Origin: Candidatus Kapaibacterium sp. | GTDB lineage: Bacteria > Bacteroidota > Ignavibacteria > Kapaibacteriales > NICIL-2 | Direction of reading: 5' to 3' | Assembly (NCBI GenBank): GCA_026003475.1 | Contig: BPHJ01000001.1 | Span: forward strand, 1,487,189 to 1,551,188 | Length of the DNA stretch: 64,000 nucleotides | Part shown: in pieces, positions 46,532 to 56,199 of the stretch | How the letters are laid out: the number at the start of each line of letters is the position of its first letter | Numbering within the stretch: position 1 is the first letter of the stretch | Made by a program: the position numbers and the translations under genes | Notes under the pieces: model-generated | Seen by the model: only the letters and a program-made list of their open reading frames with translations | Databases searched by the model: none | Told to the model about the DNA's origin: nothing

Positions 46532-48427
46532 ATGGAATATCAAATCGGTCGTCGTATCGGCACCGATGAGCATGTATCCTTACCCGAAGTGCATCGCAGC
46601 GTTTCGGTGGAGACGTCAGCCCGAGGATGGAAGCGCTTGATCGCCTTTCTCGGTCCTGCATACCTTGTCAGTGTTGGCTACATGGATCCGGGCAATTGGG
46701 CAACCGATTTGGAGGGAGGCGCACGCTTTGGGTACACCCTGCTCTGGGTACTCTTGCTCTCGAATCTGATTGCATTGCTTGTGCAGACACTATCGGCACG
46801 GCTTGGGATTGCCAGCGGCCGGGACCTTGCTCAAGCTTGCCGCGAACAGTATCCCCGCCCGGTTGCCTTTGCGCTTTGGGTGCTGGCAGAAATCGCTATT
46901 GCCGCGTGCGACCTTGCCGAACTGCTGGGCACAGCTATCGGACTACACCTACTGTTCGGCATTCCAACGTTAGCCGGTGTGCTGATCACTGGTGCAGATT
47001 CACTGCTGCTACTGGCGATCCAGAATCTTGGCATGCGCAAGTTCGAGGCGTTCATACTATCGCTGGTGTTCATCGTTGGGATGTGTTTTGTTGTCGAGCT
47101 GGTGTTAGCTCAGCCGTCGGTAAGCGCGGTGGTGTCGGGCTTTGCTCCGTCGTTGCCCGACGAGGCACTCTATGTGACGCTTGGCATCATTGGTGCGACG
47201 GTCATGCCGCACAATCTCTACCTGCATTCTGCATTGGTGCAAACCCGTGCTTACGATCAAAGCGACGACGGTCGGCGGAGTGCATGCCGGTACAACTTGG
47301 TAGATACTACCGTTGCCCTCAACGCTGCTTTTTTTGTCAACGCAGCCATCTTGATATTGGCAGCAGCGGTCTTCCATACCCGCGGCATCGAAGTCACTGA
47401 ATTGGAGCAAGCCCACGCGTTGCTGACACCACTACTGGGGACAACACTGGCGAGCACAGCATTTGCCATCGCCCTCATTGCTGCTGGGCAAAGCTCGACA
47501 CTGACCGGTACCCTTGCCGGACAGATCGTCATGGAAGGCTTCATCCGCTTTCGACTCCGCCCGTTCATTCGTCGGCTCATCACCCGCTTGATCGCTATCA
47601 TCCCTGCCGTGGCAGTCTTGCTGACAATGGGCGAAAGCGGAACGTATCAGCTCCTGATCTTGAGCCAGGTTGTGCTCAGCATCCAGCTTCCCTTTGCGGT
47701 GATCCCGCTGGTGCACTTCACCTCCAGTTCCGAAATCATGGGACCGCTGGCAAGCCCACTTTGGGTGCGGATTCTGGGCTGGATCGCTGCAGCGGTCGTC
47801 GTTGCGCTCAACGTTCGGCTTGCGACCACGACCATTACAGCATGGCTTGCCGAGAGTCCGTCGTTTGGGGTCAGTCTGCTCGTCCTGCTCGGAGCCGTAG
47901 TGTTGGCTGCATTACTGGCAGCAACGTTTCTTCTTCCGATTGTGCGCCGGATGCGACGCCAGACTGTCCGATCCTGGCAACACGTGTTCGCCTCAGTGGA
48001 TGCGGCACTCGAGAGCAAGCCCAGCTACCGCGTCATTGCAGCTGCTCTGGCGCACGATGAAAAAGACCCAGCAGTGGTGCAGCACGCCCTCGCCCTTGCC
48101 GAGCAGCATCGCGCCCAGCTTGCGTTGCTCCACGTGGTCGAGGGGGCTGTTGGAACGATGTACAGCAGTGCCTACGATGCCGAAGCACGCGCTGACGAAG
48201 AGTACCTGGACAATCTCTGCCAAGCAATACGGCGGCGTGGCATCGAATGCGAACGCTACGTTGGCTACGGGAATGTACCACGCGAACTTTTGCGATTGGT
48301 GCGTGAAAGCAACGCAGATTTGCTCGTCATGGGCGGACACCGTCACCGCGGACTCAAGGACATCATCTTTGGCGCAACGATCTCTCCCGTTCGGCATGCG
48401 CTCGACATTCCGGTCGTTATCGTCTGA
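46532..48427 (+). CDS. NRAMP-family divalent metal transporter fused to a UspA domain
   Basis: A 631-residue fusion. Residues 30-440 are an NRAMP/MntH transporter with about 11 TM segments, including the TM1 motif [15 protein letters not shown] and the TM6 motif [15 protein letters not shown] that form the Mn2+/Fe2+ site. The C-terminal 150 residues are a universal-stress-protein domain ending with [20 protein letters not shown] and [14 protein letters not shown], the GxxGS-like nucleotide loop region. It would import Mn2+/Fe2+ by proton coupling, with the UspA part perhaps tuning activity by ATP or cAMP binding. A GTG at 46529 is possible; the ATG at 46532 is preferred. Confidence 0.92.
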   Translation: MEYQIGRRIGTDEHVSLPEVHRSVSVETSARGWKRLIAFLGPAYLVSVGYMDPGNWATDLEGGARFGYTLLWVLLLSNLIALLVQTLSARLGIASGRDLAQACREQYPRPVAFALWVLAEIAIAACDLAELLGTAIGLHLLFGIPTLAGVLITGADSLLLLAIQNLGMRKFEAFILSLVFIVGMCFVVELVLAQPSVSAVVSGFAPSLPDEALYVTLGIIGATVMPHNLYLHSALVQTRAYDQSDDGRRSACRYNLVDTTVALNAAFFVNAAILILAAAVFHTRGIEVTELEQAHALLTPLLGTTLASTAFAIALIAAGQSSTLTGTLAGQIVMEGFIRFRLRPFIRRLITRLIAIIPAVAVLLTMGESGTYQLLILSQVVLSIQLPFAVIPLVHFTSSSEIMGPLASPLWVRILGWIAAAVVVALNVRLATTTITAWLAESPSFGVSLLVLLGAVVLAALLAATFLLPIVRRMRRQTVRSWQHVFASVDAALESKPSYRVIAAALAHDEKDPAVVQHALALAEQHRAQLALLHVVEGAVGTMYSSAYDAEARADEEYLDNLCQAIRRRGIECERYVGYGNVPRELLRLVRESNADLLVMGGHRHRGLKDIIFGATISPVRHALDIPVVIV

Positions 48428-48464
48428 CACAGTGTGATACGGTTGCACCATCGTTGCTTTTGCC

Positions 48465-48713
48465 ATGCGATTTGGTTTTCGGCGTCCATCGCTTCGCAAG
48501 CGCATCGCGGCACGCACCTCGTGGAAACGGTACGCACGGCACTCGCTGGGATTGAAAGCACCTCGTGGGTGGGGCTGGCTGACCAATCCCCGTCGTGCTG
48601 CGTACAACCGCATCTATAGCCGCACGACACGCCCGACGTGTTTGGTCGTCGTGATCGTCGTTCTTGGCATGATCGCCATTGCCGTGGGTATCCTTGTGGC
48701 AGCAGTGCGGTAG
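48465..48713 (+). CDS. Small basic membrane protein with a GWxxNPRRAAYNRIYxRT motif
   Basis: An 82-residue protein with a strongly basic N-terminal 55 residues and one C-terminal membrane span (TCLVVVIVVLGMIAIAVGIL). The middle holds GWGWLTNPRRAAYNRIYSRT. I recall a similar GWINNPKKAAYNKxYNKTT pattern in small uncharacterised bacterial proteins, which supports a real gene; this is memory, not a search. No function is known. It lies 37 bases after the NRAMP-UspA gene on the same strand and may be co-transcribed. Confidence 0.7.
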   Translation: MRFGFRRPSLRKRIAARTSWKRYARHSLGLKAPRGWGWLTNPRRAAYNRIYSRTTRPTCLVVVIVVLGMIAIAVGILVAAVR

Positions 48714-48872
48714 TCTGCCCACGATCATGGTTAGCTCAATGCTGGGATGGAACGGCGTTCCTTCGGCCGTCTCCGAGTGCACGGCAGTTTGAGTGGTGCT
48801 GGATGCAACGAGATCGGTACAGGGAGTAAGCTCAGAACAGGTGCTCGCGACCTTCCCTCCTGCCGCTGGTGA

Positions 48873-49751
48873 TTAGTGCTGCGACTTATCCCACCAAGCG
48901 ATGATATGAGCAGGTTTGCCAATCAGGCGATTGGCACACCAATCAATTGCACGCCACAAACAGTGGGGCAACCAACCGAGTACAATGTGTGTGCGCAGCA
49001 GTAACAGCGCTTTATTGCCAACGGTCACAAATCCGAAGTGCGCTTGGCGCAGATACATCGAGAGCCGGTACTCGTCGAAGCTGTTCAAGTGCGCATGGAT
49101 CGGCGTCGGCTGGTTACAGTGAATGCAGAGCACATATCGAATGCGCTCCCGGTAGGGCGTCGAAATGATCACACGACCACCCGGCTTGACCACGCGCCAC
49201 ATCTGTTCGAGTGCTCGCTCCGGTTCCGGTAGATGCTCGATGACCTCGGAAGCGACTACGCAATCGAACGTTTCATCGGCAAAGGGAAGATGTTCAGCGC
49301 TGCCAACGACTGCCACATGACGCGGATCGGGCACCTGCTCGAGTGCTCGGCGCGGATTGACCCGCCCGACATCGAGCGAGCAGACATGCACGCCGCGCTC
49401 AACGAGCATCTGTGCAAGCCATCCATTCCCACAGCCTACATCGAGCACAAGATTGGCATTTCGAGGAATCTTACGCACAATGACCTCGCGCAGACGCCGT
49501 TCGTCGTGGGCAGTTGCTGGATCACGCTCTTCCCAATAATCGAAGTGCTCAGCATCGCGTTGGTAGTGTTCAGCAAAGTGATACTCGACCGCGTTCATGC
49601 TACTCGGTAGCAAAACGGGAATTTCTCCCCTATCGAGTTCGACGTGCTGTTTTCCTGCAGCAGAAATCAAGCTGCCATTGGTCCACTCAAGTGGCTCTCC
49701 GGTATCGGGGACGATCAATCGGTCACGGAGAGGATGCAGGCTCCATCGCAT
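48873..49751 (-). CDS. Class I SAM-dependent methyltransferase
   Basis: About 292 residues. Methyltransferase motif I is NLVLDVGCGNGWLAQML; an acidic motif II (VCSLDVG), FDCVVASEVIEHLPEPERAL and VVKPGGRVIISTPY follow, as in type 11 methyltransferases. The N-terminal 60 residues (DRLIVPDTGEPLEWTNGSL) may form a small Trm112-like segment. The substrate is unknown; polysaccharide or lipid modification is plausible beside a Wzi-like gene. The ATG at 49751 overlaps the stop of the Wzi-like gene (TGATG); the longer open frame to 49877 is inside that gene. Confidence 0.85.
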   Translation of the reverse strand: MRWSLHPLRDRLIVPDTGEPLEWTNGSLISAAGKQHVELDRGEIPVLLPSSMNAVEYHFAEHYQRDAEHFDYWEERDPATAHDERRLREVIVRKIPRNANLVLDVGCGNGWLAQMLVERGVHVCSLDVGRVNPRRALEQVPDPRHVAVVGSAEHLPFADETFDCVVASEVIEHLPEPERALEQMWRVVKPGGRVIISTPYRERIRYVLCIHCNQPTPIHAHLNSFDEYRLSMYLRQAHFGFVTVGNKALLLLRTHIVLGWLPHCLWRAIDWCANRLIGKPAHIIAWWDKSQH

Positions 49752-51400
49752 CAGTAGCCCACTCGAAGTTGTACCCACCACCACCATCGTTCCATTGGTG
49801 CATTTCCACCAGTGCGGAGCATATACTCTGCGCGCAGGTCGAGGAACACATTCACCGCAGGTTCGAGCGATACCCATGCTTGGTACAGTCGCGTGTGGCT
49901 GACATTGCCGCGCAGGAAACGATTCCCCACTGCAAATGGTGCCGGGAGCACATCCCCATCCCCACGAGCAGCATCGCCGCCCACATTGCCGACGGGGACG
50001 GGAATAGTCGAGCCAGGAAGGAATGCTGTCACGATCTTCCCAGTGCTATCGAGCCAATTTTCACCCCAGCGTTGGTAGTCGGCACGGATGCTGAAACGTA
50101 GGCGTGGTGCCAACCACAGTGTCAGCGCTAACGTCCATCGGTCGCTGTTGGGTTGCTGGAGCGCACCGAGCACTTCCCCTTGGGAGGTCCACGCATTGAC
50201 GATCGTCCGATGCGCATAGACAAATGGATTGATGCGCACGTACTCGCCAACAAAGAACGTATGCCAAGTCCCGATCGAGAGTGCATGCGCCATGCCGAGC
50301 TGCCATGCGTACTTGTTGTTGTTGCCACTGGCGCTGGTGTCCCCAAGCGACCCAAACGAAATATCATCGGCCAGCAATGTCCCATAGACCAGCAGCCGAT
50401 TTATCGGACGCCAGGCAAGCTCTGCTGCAAGGAGGGAATTATCCCGTTCGTTTCGCTCGGCGCTCCGCATCCCCGACGAAACAAAGAATTCCAGCGGATT
50501 CAGGTACCCAAGATCGAGTCCGCGACCCGAATACACAATCGCATCGCTGATAGCAAGCGAGAGGTTATCGCTGGGATCGAACTGAATGCGATGGGCAGCA
50601 ACAAATCTGGTGGGAACATCTCTGCCACTCGTATCACGACCGATAGCGGCACCGTGGAGGTATGTAAAGCGCACGCTCTTGTAGTGAGCATCTGCCAGCA
50701 GATGATCCAGCAGTGGCGAACCAACCGAGAACAGCAAACCACCGAGCGGTGAATACCCCCACCCAACGACATCGCGCCCCAAACGAATACGCCCAAGCTC
50801 ACCCTGGTATTGGACCACAGCAAGAGAGCGATCGAAGAACGACCGTTGGTCAAGGAACAATCGTGGCGCACGTGCCATGTCGGGATCCGTCTGCGCGACA
50901 CGCTCTGGCTCACCGCGAAAGAGTGCGCCATTGGCAAGATCGAGCAGCATACTCCATCCATCCCGGATGCAGCCAAGGGTGCGAATGCTGAGTCGTCCGG
51001 CAGCAATCGGTTCGCCGGTGTCGAGCCAGAAGTTACCACCGCGCCCGTACGCGGAAGCATCCACACGGACAGCAACATTACTATCCCGGACCATTGCAAC
51101 CGACCAGCGCCCACGATACTGCGAGAACGCCTGCCCCATCACACCGGCCGTGTCCCTCAGCGGAGCATAGTACACGGCAAGGTAGCGCTGGAACGTATCG
51201 AGCGCTGTCGTCTGCTTGAGCAGGTCATCCAACCGCGGAGGGAGAACGCTTACAGACCCGACGGCGCGCTCACCGCGCAGCAAGCTCAACCAGAGCAAAT
51301 CTCCGCTGGTTGGTTCGTTGCTCATGTCTGCATTCTGCGCTCGTAGCAGCATACCAATCCAGAAAAGGAGCACCCCGCAGTGCCACCGTTTACTCGGCAT
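49751..51400 (-). CDS. Wzi-like outer-membrane beta-barrel (capsule assembly family)
   Basis: A 549-residue protein with a signal peptide (KRWHCGVLLFWIGMLLRAQ) and many barrel-like strands. The segments GELGRIRLGRDVVGWGYSPLGG and LDLGYLNPLEFFVSSGMRS match the capsule assembly Wzi family of FCB bacteria (GRDxxxWGxG ... LNPxxF pattern). Wzi acts as an outer-membrane lectin anchoring capsule in enterobacteria; the role in this lineage is not established. The start at 51400 overlaps fabF by 11 bases and the stop overlaps the methyltransferase start. Confidence 0.8.
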   Translation of the reverse strand: MPSKRWHCGVLLFWIGMLLRAQNADMSNEPTSGDLLWLSLLRGERAVGSVSVLPPRLDDLLKQTTALDTFQRYLAVYYAPLRDTAGVMGQAFSQYRGRWSVAMVRDSNVAVRVDASAYGRGGNFWLDTGEPIAAGRLSIRTLGCIRDGWSMLLDLANGALFRGEPERVAQTDPDMARAPRLFLDQRSFFDRSLAVVQYQGELGRIRLGRDVVGWGYSPLGGLLFSVGSPLLDHLLADAHYKSVRFTYLHGAAIGRDTSGRDVPTRFVAAHRIQFDPSDNLSLAISDAIVYSGRGLDLGYLNPLEFFVSSGMRSAERNERDNSLLAAELAWRPINRLLVYGTLLADDISFGSLGDTSASGNNNKYAWQLGMAHALSIGTWHTFFVGEYVRINPFVYAHRTIVNAWTSQGEVLGALQQPNSDRWTLALTLWLAPRLRFSIRADYQRWGENWLDSTGKIVTAFLPGSTIPVPVGNVGGDAARGDGDVLPAPFAVGNRFLRGNVSHTRLYQAWVSLEPAVNVFLDLRAEYMLRTGGNAPMERWWWWVQLRVGY

Positions 51401-52640
51401 AGCGACGGAATGCAATGATCGCATTGTGCCCACCAAAGCCAAACGTATTGCTCAGCGCAACATCAATCGTGCGAGGTTGTGCGCCGTGCTCTGTCAGATT
51501 CAGCCGAGGATCAATGTCGGGATCACGGTTGGTAATGTTGATGGTTGGTGGAGCCATTTGGTGAACAATTGCCAGCACTGTTGCGATTGCTTCGATTGCA
51601 CCTGCGGCACCGAGGAGATGGCCCGTCATGGATTTTGTGGCGCTCAGGTTCATGTGCTGGACGTGATCGCCGAAAAAGTCCACGATGGCGTTTGCTTCGG
51701 CAGGATCGCCAACCGGCGTGGATGTTGCATGCAGGTTGATGTGGTCCACCTGCTCGGGCAACAGTCCTGCTTCGCGAAGACATTCGCTGAGTGCGAGTTT
51801 GATGCCAAGTCCTTCGGGATGACCAGCGGTAATATGGTAGGCGTCAGCAGTGGCACCGGTGCCAACGATCTCAGCATAGATGCGAGCACCGCGCGCACGA
51901 GCATGTTCGAGTTCTTCGAGCAACAGTGCGCCCGCTCCTTCCCCGAGCACAAAGCCATCCCGATCGCGATCAAACGGACGTGAGGCTGTCTGGGGCGACT
52001 CGTTGCGTTCCGAAAGCGCTTTCATCGCACTAAATCCCCCAATGGCCGACGGCGCTACCGATGCTTCCGATCCACCCGTGAGAATGGCATCGGCTTTTCC
52101 CAACCGGATGTAGTGGAACGCCTCGATGATGCTGTGCGAGGATGAGGCACACGCCGATACAGCGCAGAAATTTGGTCCTCGGAATCCATACCGGATCGAA
52201 ATCAGACCCGCAGCCATATCGCTGATCATTTTCGGGATGAACAGCGGACTAAAGCGCGGCGTCCCATCACCACGGTAGTACCCACCGATTTGCTCTTCAA
52301 GAGTGACCAATCCCCCAATGCCCGAGGACCAGATCACGCCGATCCGATCACGATTGACACGCTCCAGGTCGAGCTGTGCATCAGCAATACACTCCTGCGC
52401 AGCAGCCAAGGCGTACTGGCAGAATGGATCGGTACGCCCAACCTCGCGTTTATCCATTACCGAGAGCGGATCGAAGCCTTTGACCTCGCAGGCAAAACGT
52501 GTGCGGAACTTCGATGCATCAAAACGCGTGATGGGAGCAGCACCGCTCCGCCCACTGCGCAAGCCCTCCCAGTACTCAGCCACTGTATTGCCAATCGGGG
52601 TGAGTGCACCAAGCCCGGTAACAACGACACGACGCATCAT
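51390..52640 (-). CDS. fabF: Beta-ketoacyl-ACP synthase II
   Basis: A 416-residue condensing enzyme of fatty acid elongation using malonyl-ACP. Catalytic Cys164 lies in FCAVSACASSSHSII, with His residues in NLHATSTPVGD and SMTGHLLGAAGAIEA, and the C-terminal SNTFGFGGHNA. Length and motifs are those of KAS II (FabF). The usual neighbours acpP and fabG are not adjacent here. The gene lies between a lipoprotein gene (57 bases upstream) and the Wzi-like gene (11-base overlap). Confidence 0.95.
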   Translation of the reverse strand: MMRRVVVTGLGALTPIGNTVAEYWEGLRSGRSGAAPITRFDASKFRTRFACEVKGFDPLSVMDKREVGRTDPFCQYALAAAQECIADAQLDLERVNRDRIGVIWSSGIGGLVTLEEQIGGYYRGDGTPRFSPLFIPKMISDMAAGLISIRYGFRGPNFCAVSACASSSHSIIEAFHYIRLGKADAILTGGSEASVAPSAIGGFSAMKALSERNESPQTASRPFDRDRDGFVLGEGAGALLLEELEHARARGARIYAEIVGTGATADAYHITAGHPEGLGIKLALSECLREAGLLPEQVDHINLHATSTPVGDPAEANAIVDFFGDHVQHMNLSATKSMTGHLLGAAGAIEAIATVLAIVHQMAPPTINITNRDPDIDPRLNLTEHGAQPRTIDVALSNTFGFGGHNAIIAFRRYAE

Positions 52641-52697
52641 TTTTCGTTCTGACGTAGATACAACATAGAGCGCAAGAATACAACAACGGGTGCAAAG

Positions 52698-53249
52698 CTA
52701 CCGCGTCCGCGCCGTAAACAGCAGCAGCAGAGTGGTAGCAACCGATGCAACAATGACCACTGGTTCCACCAGATCATCCCACACCGATCGGGGTGGTGGA
52801 GGCACGGGGCTGGTCGTTAGCTCCGACCGTGGGAGTTCGACGGCAGCAAGATCGCTCCGCGCAATCGTGTCGTGATAGACGGCAACAGCACGATGAACGC
52901 CCCAAGCCCAGAGCAAGCGGAGTTCAACCCGAGCCTGGCGCTGGAGTGAGTCGCGCTCGGTTGCATGGAGTGCATAGCGAATCGTACAGTCGGCAATGGC
53001 AACCGTACACGGTGCTGCTGGAGTTATTTCTTTCCCCGCTGCTTTCCACTTTTCCACGATGAGCCACCGCGCAACAGCATCCAGTGGAACTATCGTGACC
53101 GAGTCGCACAGGAGGTGGTGCTGCAGCAGTTGAGATACTGCCTGGGTACTGAGTGAGTCCAGGAGCGAAAAGTTCGTCGGTACTTGACCTGGAGCCATGC
53201 ACCCTCCGATCACAAGGATAGCAACCACCCGAACGACCGCCGGTCCCAT
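52698..53249 (-). CDS. Probable lipoprotein with a C-terminal membrane segment, unknown function
   Basis: A 183-residue protein. The N-terminus has a hydrophobic leader ending in a lipobox-like VIGGC (Cys17), suggesting lipidation. The C-terminus has a second hydrophobic stretch (PVVIVASVATTLLLLFTART), preceded by a Pro-rich PVPPPPRS linker. Between are about 120 residues with two cysteines (PCTVAIADC) and no motif I recognise. It starts six bases after the DUF3108 gene, so it is likely in the same transcript. Confidence 0.65.
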   Translation of the reverse strand: MGPAVVRVVAILVIGGCMAPGQVPTNFSLLDSLSTQAVSQLLQHHLLCDSVTIVPLDAVARWLIVEKWKAAGKEITPAAPCTVAIADCTIRYALHATERDSLQRQARVELRLLWAWGVHRAVAVYHDTIARSDLAAVELPRSELTTSPVPPPPRSVWDDLVEPVVIVASVATTLLLLFTARTR

Positions 53250-53255
53250 TGCGTT

Positions 53256-54041
53256 CTACCGCTCCGTAACGCGTGCTGTTAGCGGTCCACGCAGTCCACT
53301 ATAGCCGGTCAGCTCCGCATCAATAGTGCCGATGGGAATTTTCGTGCTCACCTTGACAGGGATTTTGCGATCGTCATCGCTGAGCCAGATGAGGATTCGT
53401 CCTTCACTTTTGAACAGCCCGCCTTCCTTGATCAGCGGCTCGATGACAATGCAGCGAAATGTACCAGCTTCGACCTGGATTGTTTGCCTACCCAGAATGC
53501 GGACGCCTAAGTCGTGTGTCTGCCGATCGAAGAAATTCTGCAATTGAATGAGCGACCCATTCTTGTACGACCGCAGATTGAGTGTCCGAACGTAGTAGAA
53601 TGCCGAAACGATGTCGTGGACGTATGGCGGGGTGTCGAAGGTACCTTCGCTGGTAATAGCTTTTCCATTGCGTTGGTCGAAGCGCGCTTGGAAGTCGCGT
53701 CGGAAGTTGCCTTCGCGAATGTGTTGCTCAAACTCCCATGGAAAGATGCCCCCTATGTCGAGGACAGTTCGATAGCGGTCGCGGACGCGGTAGAGCCAAT
53801 CGAGGGATTCCAGCGAGCGAACTTCGAACCAGATGTCGTAGCAGGGGCGTCCCTCACGGTAGATTGGCTCGGGTGCAATGTGGAAGTATGCCCGTCCGGC
53901 TGTGATGAATTTGTACCCCACGCGATATTCGAGCCGCTCCCCCAGGCCGAACGATTCATTGGGAACGTAGCGGAACTCATCCGGCTCAGCGGTGGCGATA
54001 GCGATGGCACTCAGCAGTGCGACTCCAAACAGTGCTCTCAT
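53256..54041 (-). CDS. DUF3108 family periplasmic protein
   Basis: A 261-residue protein with a signal peptide (MRALFGVALLSAIAIATA) and a beta-rich DUF3108-like fold: GERLEYRVGYKFITAGRAYF, FEVRSLESLDWLYRVRDRY, VHDIVSAFYYVRTLNL and the C-terminal ILIWLSDDDRKIPVKVSTKI. Members are exported proteins of unknown function, often near cell-envelope genes, as here. The ATG at 54041 directly precedes the signal peptide; the open frame reaches 54113 inside the transporter gene. Confidence 0.85.
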   Translation of the reverse strand: MRALFGVALLSAIAIATAEPDEFRYVPNESFGLGERLEYRVGYKFITAGRAYFHIAPEPIYREGRPCYDIWFEVRSLESLDWLYRVRDRYRTVLDIGGIFPWEFEQHIREGNFRRDFQARFDQRNGKAITSEGTFDTPPYVHDIVSAFYYVRTLNLRSYKNGSLIQLQNFFDRQTHDLGVRILGRQTIQVEAGTFRCIVIEPLIKEGGLFKSEGRILIWLSDDDRKIPVKVSTKIPIGTIDAELTGYSGLRGPLTARVTER

Positions 54042-54082
54042 TGCTACATCGGATAATGATGCCACATGCCAAGACGGAAGGC

Positions 54083-55015
54083 TCACGTGATGATTGAAGC
54101 AAGATACCACCACAGCGGTAGGGTTGCTGCACTGGCGAGCGTTGTCACAACGATGGCACTTGCCACTGCTTCACTATCGAGTGCGAATCGCTCAGCGACA
54201 ACTAACACCAACATCATGGTGGGCATGCCGGCTTCGAGAACGGTTGCACAGGCAGTGCGATTATCCAAACCAAGTAGCAGTGCAGCCATCAACGCCACTG
54301 CCGGCACAACCAGCAACTTCAGGATCGCAACACCAACCAGCTCCCGCCAACGGCGAAGATACTCCCACCGCAACGACAGCCCAAGTACAAACATCATCAA
54401 CGGTATGACCAGTGCCCCCGCAAAGGCGGACAGGTGATCGAGCAATGGTGGGAGCTGCTGCCCGACGATTACTTGCCAGAGCAGACCGGCACCTGCTGCC
54501 CACAGCGGCGGAAGCACCAGTAACCGACGCCCAACGTTCTGGATGGAAACTGTGTCGGCTGTGAGCAGCGCAATGACCCCAACACCGAGCGTCCACAGCA
54601 GGGGTGTTGACGCAGCAAAATCGTAGAGGACAGCGACAAACGTTCGATCAACGCCAACGACCGCCGAGAGTATCGGAATCCCGAGGTAGGTCACATTGCC
54701 AAATGCTGCTGCAAGAAGTAATGCTGCACGGCGAGGAGCGCTCCAGCCAGGACGGCGTAGAAAAAGCCACCCACCGACAAGAGCGACGCTAATACTCAGC
54801 GCTGCAATCAGAGGTATTTTCCACAGCACACTCCCCACCGGTGCATGGAGAACCATTGAACGGAAGGTCAGCGCTGGCAGGAAGGCTGTAAAAACCGCTC
54901 CCGCGATGATGCCCCGTACTTGCTCCGATGCCGGTAACCACCGAATCCACCGCCATGCAAGTCCCACACCAACAAATCCCAAGACTGCCAGACTCTCCAT
55001 CGTAAAAACATTCAC
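54083..55015 (-). CDS. AEC (auxin efflux carrier) family transporter
   Basis: A 310-residue membrane protein with about 10 hydrophobic segments. Family features include AVFTAFLPALTFRSM near TM2, AFGNVTYLGIPILSAVVG in TM4, VIPLMMFVLGLSLRWE in the middle and EAGMPTMMLVLVVAERF near the end. The conserved N and P in the broken helices and the GMP motif define the AEC family. The substrate is unknown; relatives move malate, auxin or other organic anions. It lies in the long minus-strand run, 42 bases after the DUF2795 gene. Confidence 0.88.
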   Translation of the reverse strand: MNVFTMESLAVLGFVGVGLAWRWIRWLPASEQVRGIIAGAVFTAFLPALTFRSMVLHAPVGSVLWKIPLIAALSISVALVGGWLFLRRPGWSAPRRAALLLAAAFGNVTYLGIPILSAVVGVDRTFVAVLYDFAASTPLLWTLGVGVIALLTADTVSIQNVGRRLLVLPPLWAAGAGLLWQVIVGQQLPPLLDHLSAFAGALVIPLMMFVLGLSLRWEYLRRWRELVGVAILKLLVVPAVALMAALLLGLDNRTACATVLEAGMPTMMLVLVVAERFALDSEAVASAIVVTTLASAATLPLWWYLASIIT

Positions 55016-55057
55016 CGAAAGAGCACCAGCGAAATTCCTCCGGAACTCCTCACCATG

Positions 55058-55300
55058 TTACGTGAAGAGGTCCGGACTTTCTTCCTCGTCCTCATCGGTA
55101 AAGTAGTAGGATTCGCTGTCGTATTCTGGCCAGATATCCTCGATGCTTTCATAGACGACGTCGCTGTCCTCAAGCTCCATGAGATTGTCGAGGACTTGCT
55201 GTGGTGCACCAGTACGGTTTGCATAGTCGAGCAGCTCTTCTTTCGTCGCTGGCCAGGGCGCGTCCTCCAAGTACTTTGCCAGTTCAGGGGTCCAGAACAT
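55058..55300 (-). CDS. DUF2795-like small acidic protein
   Basis: An 80-residue acidic protein beginning MFWTPELAKYLEDAPWPATK, with LLDYANRTGAPQQVLDNLMELED and a highly acidic tail. This matches the DUF2795 pattern (A/P-W-P-x-x-K-x-E-L-L-xYA...APxxVL..L), a small domain of unknown function in FCB and other bacteria. GGAGG lies four bases before the ATG (55305-55309), deciding this start over the longer open frame to 55429. No function is known. Confidence 0.85.
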   Translation of the reverse strand: MFWTPELAKYLEDAPWPATKEELLDYANRTGAPQQVLDNLMELEDSDVVYESIEDIWPEYDSESYYFTDEDEEESPDLFT

Positions 55301-55467
55301 AGCACCTCCAATTGGCTGTGATACATGTGGTCCGCTCAGAAAGCGGGCGCGAAAATAGTGTGCTGCGGTGCCAAAACGAGAGGATGCCTTCCCTATTGTA
55401 CCGCAAGTGTCGGGGCATGGACAGGCCATCGCAACGGGTGGTGAGCACTTGCCCAGGCTGCTTCCCT

Positions 55468-56127
55468 TTAGGCGGAATGGTCGGGTGCTCTAGACACGCG
55501 CCCTCGGGACACAAACGCATCGTAGAACACCAGCACGCTCCCTTCGTGGACCGTCAGTTCCACCAGATCCGATCGGGATTGGTTGCGTGCTCCCTCCCGC
55601 CTGCCCAATTCGAGCGTTTCGCCATTGAGCTCCCAAACCAAACCGCGCGTGCTGAGCACAACGCGTGGCTGGGGAATGAGCGAAATCACCTCCCCTGGCC
55701 GGCTGGGTAGCGATAGACTCGCCGAAACCGAACGCCCTAACCGACCGGCATCGTAAATCTCCAGCGCCAACCGCTGACTGTACCGCAGAAAGATGCTCCA
55801 GTTATTGAGCGTATGTTCAAGTTCACCGCCATGCATGCCCACGATAAGAAACTCGGTTACTCCGTGCGCGACACCAACACGGAGCGCTTTTTCGAAGTCC
55901 GTAAAGTTTTGGTCTGGTTCGTGGATCACACGGCTCTGGGGAAACGCTTGCTCTGGATGAGGAATGCGCTGAAAGGAATCCAAATCCCCAACGATAAACT
56001 CAGGATGGATACCGCGCTCGAGCAACTGCCAGGCAGAGCCATCGGCAGCAATAGCCATGTCGTACCGGAGACGGCACAGCTCGCTCGGCGGTGGAATGGT
56101 ACCGCTCAAACTCAACAAGGCACGCAT
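55468..56127 (-). CDS. Thiamine pyrophosphokinase
   Basis: About 219 residues. It transfers pyrophosphate from ATP to thiamine to make thiamine diphosphate. The family motifs are AIAADGSAWQLLERG, the metal-binding FIVGDLDSF, the DQNFTDFEKAL motif and a GGELEHTLNNW segment where the usual GGRxDH Asp is Glu. The C-terminal thiamine-binding half has RGLVWELNGETLELG. The frame is open to 56187 (ATG, 12 bases after lpxH) with further ATGs at 56145 and 56127. The last gives the best family start (MRALLSLSG), but the choice is uncertain and no ribosome site helps. Confidence 0.85.
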   Translation of the reverse strand: MRALLSLSGTIPPPSELCRLRYDMAIAADGSAWQLLERGIHPEFIVGDLDSFQRIPHPEQAFPQSRVIHEPDQNFTDFEKALRVGVAHGVTEFLIVGMHGGELEHTLNNWSIFLRYSQRLALEIYDAGRLGRSVSASLSLPSRPGEVISLIPQPRVVLSTRGLVWELNGETLELGRREGARNQSRSDLVELTVHEGSVLVFYDAFVSRGRVSRAPDHSA

Positions 56128-56199
56128 CGGGACAGATTCAATCATTCGACAAATGCAAAAGACGACCGGAGTCCTCGGGCGGTGCATCCAGCCACGCCA

